This document shows positions 1 to 4,404 of a stretch of 5,236 nt of DNA, piece after piece. The translations under genes were made by a program, and so were the position numbers. Origin of the DNA: an uncultured Veillonella sp. (GTDB lineage Bacteria > Bacillota > Negativicutes > Veillonellales > Veillonellaceae); NCBI GenBank assembly GCA_900766125.1, contig CAAFUD010000192.1, positions 1-5,236 of the forward strand, in the 5' to 3' direction. The notes under the pieces were generated by a model that saw only the letters and a list, made by a program, of their open reading frames with translations, was not told the DNA's origin and made no database searches. How positions within the stretch are numbered: the stretch's first letter is position 1; each line of letters starts with the position of its first letter.

Positions 1-152
1 GACGAAATGCATTCACGAGCTGACATTCCGATTATAGGTAGGTTTGTCCGGTGACGCGCCGTTATGCGATGAGTGGGTGCCACTGCTGGTACCTAACAGA
101 GTGGAACCGCGGACCATCGTCTCTGTATGAGATGAGGGGTCTTTTTTATTTT
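1..152 (+). promoter_or_regulatory. T-box riboswitch (tRNA-Cys sensing) leader of cysS, 3' part
   Basis: This leader RNA binds uncharged tRNA-Cys and then lets transcription continue into cysS. The T-box sequence AACAGAGTGGAACCGCGG is at 95–112. The antiterminator can be drawn fully: 96–101 (ACAGAG) pairs with 121–126 (CTCTGT), the seven-base bulge TGGAACC is at 102–108, and 109–111 pairs with 118–120. The bulge begins TGGA. In T-boxes the base after TGG matches the tRNA discriminator base, and A fits the U73 of tRNA-Cys. A hairpin at 76–93 (GGTGCC/GGTACC, six-base loop) is a plausible Stem III. A TGC followed by A at 8–11, after GAA, is a candidate cysteine specifier codon, but the 5' half of Stem I lies outside the window, so that reading is tentative. 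The leader's promoter is also upstream of the window. The T-box class is very secure; cysteine specificity is supported by both the gene and the TGGA. Confidence 0.95.
112..152 (+). terminator. T-box-controlled intrinsic terminator before cysS
   Basis: GACC (112–115) pairs with GGTC (138–141). After a small 1x2 internal loop, 117–123 pairs with 129–135 (seven pairs including one G·T) around the loop TGTAT. Six T's follow at 142–147, then a further T-run to 152. The 5' arm shares bases 112–126 with the antiterminator, so the two folds exclude each other. This is the usual premature-termination switch of a T-box. Confidence 0.93.
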
Positions 153-160
153 ACGAAAAT

Positions 161-165
161 GGAGG
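161..165 (+). promoter_or_regulatory. Ribosome binding site of cysS (start-deciding)
   Basis: GGAGG lies between the T-box terminator and ATG 177. The spacing of 11 bases is a little long but usable. It is the only Shine-Dalgarno-like sequence after the terminator, so it rules out the longer upstream starts in the same frame. Confidence 0.8.
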
Positions 166-176
166 CATCGGTAACG

Positions 177-1625
177 ATGAGAGAAATTACAGTTTATAAT
201 ACTATGACGCGCCAAAAAGAGGTGTTCAATCCTGTAACACCAGGTGAGGCAAAGATGTACGTATGTGGTGTTACACCATATAACCATCCTCACATTGGCA
301 ATGCACGTCCATTCGTAACTTGGGACGTAATTCGTCGCTATATGAAACATGTAGGCTATAAAGTAACATATGTACAAAACTTTACTGATGTAGATGACAA
401 AATCATCAATACATCCAATGGTGAAGGCGTATCTTGGGATACTATTGCAAACCGTTATATCGACAGCTATTTCGAAGTAATGGATGCCCTTGGTGTACAA
501 CGTGCTGATATTTATCCACGTGTTTCTACACATATCGAAGATATTATTGCTATGATCTCTACATTGATTGAAAAAGGCTATGCTTATGAACTCGATGGCG
601 ATGTATATTATAGCGTTGATAAATTTGAACATTATGGTGAGTTATCTGGCCGTACATTAGATGATATGGAAGCGGGTGCTCGTATCGAAGTTGATGGCCG
701 TAAGAAAAATCCTATGGACTTTGCGTTATGGAAAGCTGCAAAACCAGGTGAACCATATTGGGAAAGCCCTTGGGGGAATGGCCGTCCAGGTTGGCACATT
801 GAATGTTCTGCTATGAGCCAAAAATATTTAGGTACAGAATTTGACTTCCATGGTGGTGGTAGTGATTTGATCTTCCCTCATCATGAAAACGAAATTGCCC
901 AATCTGAAGGTTGTTCTGGTCAACATCCATCTGTACGCTATTGGTTACACAATGGTTTCATTACCATTAATTCTGAAAAAATGTCTAAATCCTTGAATAA
1001 CTTCTTCTTGGTAAAAGATATTTTGGAACAATATAGCCCAGACGCATTGCGCTACTTCTTGTTGAGCACTCATTATCGTAGTCCATTAGATTTCTCTGAT
1101 GAACGTTTAGAGGAAGCAAATAAATCCTTAGAACGTTTAAGCACTGCTATTGAAAATCTATTGTACCTTGAAAAATGTGAACCAGGTCCATGTGATGAAG
1201 CGCAACACTTATTAGAAAAAGCTAAAGAGTATGAAGAAGAATTCGAAGCAGCTATGAGCGATGACTTCAATACTGCGTTAGCTACATCTAGCATGTTTGG
1301 TCTTGCTAAAGAGATCAACATTTACTATCAAACTGTAACAGGTCGTGAAGGTGTTGTTTGCCAAGAAGCTATTGCTGAAGTAAAACGTATCTTCAAGTTC
1401 ATGACAGAAGTAATTGGTATTCTTGAAAAAGCATGGGAAGGCAACACAGGTGCTAACGCTGCTGAATATGAAGAATTAATGCAAGTAATCTTGTCTGTAC
1501 GTCAAGCATGTCGCGATCAAAAACAATGGGCATTAGCTGATTGTATCCGCGATCGTTTGGCTGAAATCGGTATTACTATTGAGGATTCCCCTCAAGGTGC
1601 ACGGTGGAAAAAACGTGAAGTTTAA
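177..1625 (+). CDS. cysS: Cysteinyl-tRNA synthetase
   Basis: This is a class I aminoacyl-tRNA synthetase that attaches cysteine to tRNA-Cys in the cytoplasm. The product has 482 residues, close to the family's usual 460–480. The ATP-binding HIGN motif is at residues 39–42 and KMSKS at 268–272. The zinc site that selects cysteine is complete: Cys30, Cys210, His235 and Glu239, by position relative to the E. coli enzyme. The C-terminal helical and anticodon-binding part (about 320–482) is present. I chose ATG 177 because GGAGG lies 11 bases upstream (161–165) and the protein then begins MREITVYNT, a normal family N-terminus. The frame stays open back to 51, but that stretch crosses the T-box and terminator and is not coding. 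An ATG at 159 overlaps the ribosome binding site. The gene is first in the operon and overlaps mrnC by 11 bases. Confidence 0.98.
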   Translation: MREITVYNTMTRQKEVFNPVTPGEAKMYVCGVTPYNHPHIGNARPFVTWDVIRRYMKHVGYKVTYVQNFTDVDDKIINTSNGEGVSWDTIANRYIDSYFEVMDALGVQRADIYPRVSTHIEDIIAMISTLIEKGYAYELDGDVYYSVDKFEHYGELSGRTLDDMEAGARIEVDGRKKNPMDFALWKAAKPGEPYWESPWGNGRPGWHIECSAMSQKYLGTEFDFHGGGSDLIFPHHENEIAQSEGCSGQHPSVRYWLHNGFITINSEKMSKSLNNFFLVKDILEQYSPDALRYFLLSTHYRSPLDFSDERLEEANKSLERLSTAIENLLYLEKCEPGPCDEAQHLLEKAKEYEEEFEAAMSDDFNTALATSSMFGLAKEINIYYQTVTGREGVVCQEAIAEVKRIFKFMTEVIGILEKAWEGNTGANAAEYEELMQVILSVRQACRDQKQWALADCIRDRLAEIGITIEDSPQGARWKKREV

Positions 1626-2091
1626 ACAATTTCAATTCTTAAAGAATGAAGCAATAAAAAAGTTGACGGCTCTTGAACAAGAGCCGCTTCGTTTGCGTAA
1701 ACGAACTATAGAGGAGTGTCTCAGTGCAGATGCAGTTATGCTTGCCTATATTGGCGATGCTGTATACTCCATGTATGTCCGTGAACGAGTGGTACAAATG
1801 AATATATCTAAGGTACAAGTGTTGCACACCATTGTTACTGAGTTTATTTGTGCTAAGTCACAAGCGAAGGTATTGCTTGAAATAGAGGATGCTTTCACAG
1901 AACAAGAACAAGCTATTGCACGACGAGCTAGAAATAGTAATGTAAATGTGCCAAAAAGTAGTTCTGTTCAAGAGTATCGTAGTAGTACAGCCTTTGAAGC
2001 CGTACTTGGATTTCTTTATGAAACGCGTCAAGATGAGCGCTTACAAGATGTTATGAAGCAAGCCTTTTCAATAACTCTACGAGGTATGTAG
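1615..2091 (+). CDS. mrnC: Mini-ribonuclease III (23S rRNA maturation)
   Basis: Mini-III is a double-strand-specific endoribonuclease made of an RNase III catalytic domain without the dsRNA-binding domain. In B. subtilis it trims both ends of 23S rRNA precursors. With GTG 1615 as start the protein has 158 residues. The signature LAYIGDAVY carries catalytic Asp48, and the second active-site motif, STAFEAVLGFLY, carries Glu128. Between them is a conserved-looking RRARN…VQEYR segment. GTG 1615 is preferred because GGTGGA lies 7 bases upstream and the start overlaps the end of cysS, implying translational coupling. A TTG at 1579 in the same frame has no better site. The N-terminal 30 or so residues are about 20 longer than in B. 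subtilis MrnC and hold two perfect hairpins at the DNA level (separate entry). TTG 1693 would give the B. subtilis length but has no ribosome binding site. Confidence 0.93.
   Translation: MKFKQFQFLKNEAIKKLTALEQEPLRLRKRTIEECLSADAVMLAYIGDAVYSMYVRERVVQMNISKVQVLHTIVTEFICAKSQAKVLLEIEDAFTEQEQAIARRARNSNVNVPKSSSVQEYRSSTAFEAVLGFLYETRQDERLQDVMKQAFSITLRGM
1667..1705 (+). repeat. Two tandem perfect hairpins inside the 5' end of mrnC
   Basis: The first inverted repeat is 1667–1674 paired with 1679–1686 (CGGCTCTT/AAGAGCCG, 8 bp, loop GAAC). The second is 1688–1694 paired with 1699–1705 (TTCGTTT/AAACGAA, 7 bp, loop GCGT). One base separates them, so the stems could stack. No T-run follows, so they are not an intrinsic terminator. 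They encode part of the poorly conserved N-terminal extension of Mini-III. The pairing is read directly from the sequence; any regulatory role is unproven. Confidence 0.75.
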
Positions 2092-2092
2092 T

Positions 2093-2824
2093 ATGGATAA
2101 TTATATTGTAGGTCGCAATGCGGTTAAAGAGGCCCTTAAAAGTGGTCGTTCCATCCAGCGCATTATGGTCAGTGAAGATAAGGTTAAAACAGGTCTAGCT
2201 GATATTGTTGGCCTTGCTAAATCTCAAGGCATTGAAGTGCGTCCAACACCTATCAAACAAATGAATAAATATGATTTAGAGGTACCACACCAAGGTGTTA
2301 TTGCTCTTGTTTCTGCTGTTCAATTTAAGGAACTTGGTGAAGTACTACAAGAGACGAATCATGATGTCCCTTTGCTTATCCTAACAGATGGTGTTGAGGA
2401 TCCACATAACATGGGCGCAATTATCCGTACTGCGGAATGTGTAGGGGCTACGGCCGTACTCATTCCTAAGCGTCACAATGCTCCTATTAATGCTACTGTA
2501 GCTAAAACATCGGCAGGTGCTATTGAACAAATTCCACTTGTACAGGTTGGGAATGTAGCTCAAACTATTAAACAACTTCAAAAACAAGGTTTTTGGGTTA
2601 TGGGCGCTCATATGGAAGGTGATCGTACCTTATACGAGGCGGATATGACAATTCCTACAGTTATCGTTATCGGTAATGAAGGTAAGGGCATTAGCCGCGT
2701 TGTGAAAGAGGCTTGTGATTTCCTCGTTACCATCCCTATGTATGGGAATTTAAATTCTTTGAATGCATCTGTTGCAGCCGCCGTTCTTATGTATGAAGCG
2801 GTTCGTCAACGACAAGCGAAATAA
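2093..2824 (+). CDS. rlmB: 23S rRNA (guanosine-2'-O-)-methyltransferase, SpoU/TrmH family
   Basis: This enzyme transfers a methyl group from S-adenosylmethionine to the 2'-hydroxyl of a guanosine in 23S rRNA (G2251 in E. coli numbering). The 243-residue length is typical. Residues 1–75 form the substrate-binding N-terminal domain, starting with the characteristic IVGRNAVKEAL. The SPOUT knot domain follows with all three motifs: motif 1 PHNMGAIIRTAE with Asn106, Arg112 and Glu115, motif 2 VIGNEGKGIS at 192–201, and motif 3 IPMYGNLNSLNAS at 214–226. ATG 2093 is preceded by GAGGT (2081–2085) at 7 bases, and the gene starts one base after the mrnC stop. The position between mrnC and rae1 matches the standard Bacillota order. 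The exact target nucleotide is inferred from the family; a TrmH-like tRNA methylase is the less likely alternative. Confidence 0.94.
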   Translation: MDNYIVGRNAVKEALKSGRSIQRIMVSEDKVKTGLADIVGLAKSQGIEVRPTPIKQMNKYDLEVPHQGVIALVSAVQFKELGEVLQETNHDVPLLILTDGVEDPHNMGAIIRTAECVGATAVLIPKRHNAPINATVAKTSAGAIEQIPLVQVGNVAQTIKQLQKQGFWVMGAHMEGDRTLYEADMTIPTVIVIGNEGKGISRVVKEACDFLVTIPMYGNLNSLNASVAAAVLMYEAVRQRQAK

Positions 2825-2826
2825 TT

Positions 2827-3360
2827 ATGTTAAAAGATATCTTAATTGTAGATGGATATAATGTGATATTCGCCTGGACTCATCTAAAGAAATTGGCTCA
2901 TGAGTCATTAGAACATGCCCGTATGGAGCTTAGAGATAGATTGTTAAACTACGGAAAATTCAAGGGATACGAAGTTATCCTTGTGTTTGATGGTAAATAT
3001 ACAAAGTCTGGCGGTTCTGTAGAGGCTATTACGAGCGGATTTCTTGAAGTCTATACTGAGGATGGAGAGACGGCGGATTCCTTTATTGAACGAGAGGTAT
3101 TTTTGCGGAAAGGCAAATATACCAATGTATATGTTGTAACCTCTGATGGAGCTGAACAAAATCAAATTCTTGGATCTGGTGGTTTACGCATTCCAGCTCG
3201 AGAATTGCAAAATATGATTCGCATAGCTAAGGAAGAGGAACGATTACAATACGCTCATGAACATAGACGAGATCAATTTAGCTTGCGACGTAATGAAGTA
3301 GGAGGGTTATTATCTCCTGAAGTAGCTGAAAAGCTAGAGAAATTACGGCGTGGCCATTGA
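2827..3360 (+). CDS. rae1: NYN/PIN-like ribosome-associated endoribonuclease Rae1 (YacP family)
   Basis: The family member in B. subtilis, Rae1 (YacP), binds the ribosomal A site and cleaves certain mRNAs in a translation-dependent way. This 177-residue protein matches the usual length of about 170. The NYN fold is recognisable from the N-terminal ILIVDGYNVIFAW with Asp9 and Asn12, the second strand VILVFDGKY with Asp55, the segment EDGETADSFIER with Asp84, and VVTSDGAEQ with Asp107, followed by RIPARELQ. These acidic residues are the expected metal-binding cluster. The C-terminal 40 residues are charged and probably helical. The gene lies 2 bases after rlmB. No convincing Shine-Dalgarno precedes ATG 2827, so translation is probably coupled to rlmB. 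The family call is secure; the specific mRNA targets here are unknown. Confidence 0.9.
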   Translation: MLKDILIVDGYNVIFAWTHLKKLAHESLEHARMELRDRLLNYGKFKGYEVILVFDGKYTKSGGSVEAITSGFLEVYTEDGETADSFIEREVFLRKGKYTNVYVVTSDGAEQNQILGSGGLRIPARELQNMIRIAKEEERLQYAHEHRRDQFSLRRNEVGGLLSPEVAEKLEKLRRGH

Positions 3361-3363
3361 TAG

Positions 3364-3392
3364 TTGAAAATCACATATAGTTCCAGTATAAT
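3364..3392 (+). promoter_or_regulatory. Housekeeping (sigma-A type) promoter for sigH
   Basis: TTGAAA (3364–3369) and TATAAT (3387–3392) are separated by exactly 17 bases, a near-perfect match to the TTGACA/TATAAT consensus. Transcription would start near 3399, giving a leader of roughly 33 bases before ATG 3433. The −35 begins three bases after the rae1 stop codon. This would give sigH transcription independent of the T-box operon. Confidence 0.82.
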
Positions 3393-3408
3393 GAATATAT
3401 TGGTTTTT
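3383..3408 (+). other. Dyad plus T-run overlapping the sigH −10 element
   Basis: Bases 3383–3390 (CCAGTATA) can pair with 3396–3403 (TATATTGG), eight pairs including one G·T, around a five-base loop. Five T's follow at 3404–3408. In RNA from the upstream operon this resembles a weak intrinsic terminator. In DNA it is a dyad covering the −10 and probable start site, where a regulator could bind. The stem is A/T-rich, so either role is uncertain. Confidence 0.4.
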
Positions 3409-3420
3409 CTGCTCAATTGT

Positions 3421-3429
3421 AAGGAGGAG
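3421..3429 (+). promoter_or_regulatory. Strong ribosome binding site of sigH (start-deciding)
   Basis: AAGGAGGAG ends three bases before ATG 3433, and the AGGAGG core is five to six bases from it. It fixes the sigH start at this ATG rather than at a TTG 69 bases upstream in the same frame, which is in fact the −35 element. Confidence 0.9.
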
Positions 3430-3432
3430 CAT

Positions 3433-4107
3433 ATGAACACAATTCATACACGCAAGCCCGATTACAATTTCAAAGAAATGACCGATGAGCAAGTTGTGGT
3501 CATAGCTCAAGAAGAGCAAAATGAGTTTGCAATCGATTATATTGTTAATAAATATAAAAACTTTGTTCGTGCAAAGGCGCGTTCTTACTTTTTAGTAGGC
3601 GCAGATCGTGAAGATATCATTCAAGAAGGGATGATTGGTCTTTATAAGGCTACGCGAGATTTTAAACATGATAAATTAGCGTCCTTTAGAGCTTTTGCGG
3701 AGCTTTGTATAACTAGACAGATTATTACGGCTATTAAGTCGGCTACTAGACAAAAACATGCGCCTTTAAATTCCTATGTATCTTTAAATAAGCCAGTTTA
3801 TACAGAGGAATCAGAGCGTACATTGATCGAGATGCTATCTTCAGCAAAGGTTACCAATCCTGAGGATCTTATTATCAGCCAAGAGGAATTGGATGATATT
3901 GAGCGCAATATTGGTCATATTTTAAGTGAACTCGAGTGGGAGGTCTTGGAAGGCTATTTAGACGGACGTTCTTACCAAGAAATGGCTGAGGTCACAGATC
4001 GCAGTGTCAAATCTATAGACAATGCGTTACAAAGGGTTAAACGTAAATTAGAGAAGTATTTAGAACATCGGGTTTTGGATTCTCCAAGAGCCACACAGGA
4101 AGGATGA
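3433..4107 (+). CDS. sigH: RNA polymerase sigma-H factor (SigH/Spo0H)
   Basis: This alternative sigma-70-family factor directs RNA polymerase to transition-phase promoters. In Bacillus these include sporulation-onset and competence genes. The 224-residue product has region 2 at about 32–105, with the highly conserved YKNFVRAKARSYF (41–53), GADREDIIQEGMIGLYK (56–72) and the region 2.4 stretch ending ITRQIITAIKSATRQKH (93–109). A linker (110–160) contains PLNSYVSLNKP. Region 4 (about 160–211) holds the helix-turn-helix LDGRSYQEMAEVTDRSVKSI, followed by QRVKRKLEKYLE. No Spo- or anti-sigma gene lies nearby. ATG 3433 is chosen for its strong Shine-Dalgarno. The gene has its own promoter and its stop overlaps the first possible secG start. 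The last 13 residues are not conserved in my memory of the family. Whether this host sporulates cannot be told from the window. Confidence 0.96.
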   Translation: MNTIHTRKPDYNFKEMTDEQVVVIAQEEQNEFAIDYIVNKYKNFVRAKARSYFLVGADREDIIQEGMIGLYKATRDFKHDKLASFRAFAELCITRQIITAIKSATRQKHAPLNSYVSLNKPVYTEESERTLIEMLSSAKVTNPEDLIISQEELDDIERNIGHILSELEWEVLEGYLDGRSYQEMAEVTDRSVKSIDNALQRVKRKLEKYLEHRVLDSPRATQEG

Positions 4108-4112
4108 CAGTC

Positions 4113-4349
4113 GTGACAAATTTCTTAATGATTGTAGAAGTTATTGTATCTATCTTATTAATCGTAGTAGTTGTTGCACAGAATAGCAAAAACGCAGGCA
4201 TGGGTGGTGCTGTTTCTGGTGCGGCAGACTCTTCTTTTGGTGGTAAGCAACGCGGTTTAGATGCTTTCTTATCTAAATGTACGATTATATTGGGGATTAT
4301 CTTTGCTGTGTTGAGCTTAGTGTTAGGGGCAATGATTAATCAATTCTAA
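4113..4349 (+). CDS. secG: Preprotein translocase subunit SecG
   Basis: SecG is the small accessory subunit of the SecYEG protein-export channel in the cytoplasmic membrane. The 78-residue product has the family layout: a first membrane helix at about 4–22, a glycine-rich cytoplasmic loop (about 28–48, including NAGMGGAVSG and SSFGGKQRG), then FLSKCTIIL leading into a second membrane helix at about 55–75. GTG 4113 is my preferred start because AGGAAGG (4097–4103) lies 9 bases upstream. ATG 4104, in the same frame and overlapping the sigH stop as ATGA, directly abuts that site with no spacing and would add three residues. The gene is co-transcribed with sigH and followed at once by a strong terminator. 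In Bacillus secG lies elsewhere, beside rnr, so the secG–rnr pairing is conserved while its attachment to sigH is not. Confidence 0.95.
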   Translation: MTNFLMIVEVIVSILLIVVVVAQNSKNAGMGGAVSGAADSSFGGKQRGLDAFLSKCTIILGIIFAVLSLVLGAMINQF

Positions 4350-4354
4350 TGATG

Positions 4355-4384
4355 AAAGCCTGCTTTGCAGGCTTTTTCTTTTTT
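4355..4384 (+). terminator. Intrinsic terminator after secG
   Basis: AAAGCCTGC (4355–4363) pairs perfectly with GCAGGCTTT (4367–4375) around a TTT loop. A T-tract interrupted by one C runs to 4384. The stem starts six bases after the secG stop. It is the strongest terminator in the window and probably ends the sigH–secG transcript. Because rnr starts only 20 bases beyond it, partial read-through is possible. Confidence 0.93.
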
Positions 4385-4390
4385 CAGAAT

Positions 4391-4400
4391 AAGGAGGTGA
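4391..4400 (+). promoter_or_regulatory. Full-length ribosome binding site of rnr (start-deciding)
   Basis: AAGGAGGTGA is an uninterrupted complement of the 16S anti-Shine-Dalgarno. Its GGAGG core is 7 bases from TTG 4405. It identifies that TTG as the start of rnr, since no ATG occurs in this frame until 4474. Confidence 0.9.
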
Positions 4401-4404
4401 AGAT

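Noticed and set aside
72..84. AGTGG/CCACT hairpin in the T-box leader
   Set aside because: It competes with the longer 76–93 stem, which has six pairs and a better loop and sits where Stem III is expected.
51..176. 42-codon N-terminal extension of cysS
   Set aside because: It translates through the T-box, antiterminator and terminator, has no ribosome binding site, and does not resemble CysRS N-termini.
93..632. Long open frame on the minus strand opposite cysS
   Set aside because: It is antisense to an unmistakable synthetase gene and the regulatory leader, its translation has no recognisable family and odd composition, and it lacks a convincing start site. The other minus-strand frames (opposite mrnC, rlmB, rae1 and rnr) fail in the same way.
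1579..1614. TTG start extending mrnC by 12 residues
   Set aside because: GTG 1615 has better ribosome binding site spacing, and the extra residues lie deep within cysS.
1667..1705. Intrinsic terminator inside mrnC
   Set aside because: The stems are perfect but no T-run follows either of them.
3364..3432. TTG start extending sigH by 23 residues
   Set aside because: The TTG is the −35 element of the promoter, no Shine-Dalgarno precedes it, and ATG 3433 has an excellent one.
4104..4112. ATG start of secG overlapping the sigH stop as ATGA
   Set aside because: The Shine-Dalgarno AGGAAGG touches this ATG with no spacing; GTG 4113 is correctly placed. The difference is only three residues and is not certain.
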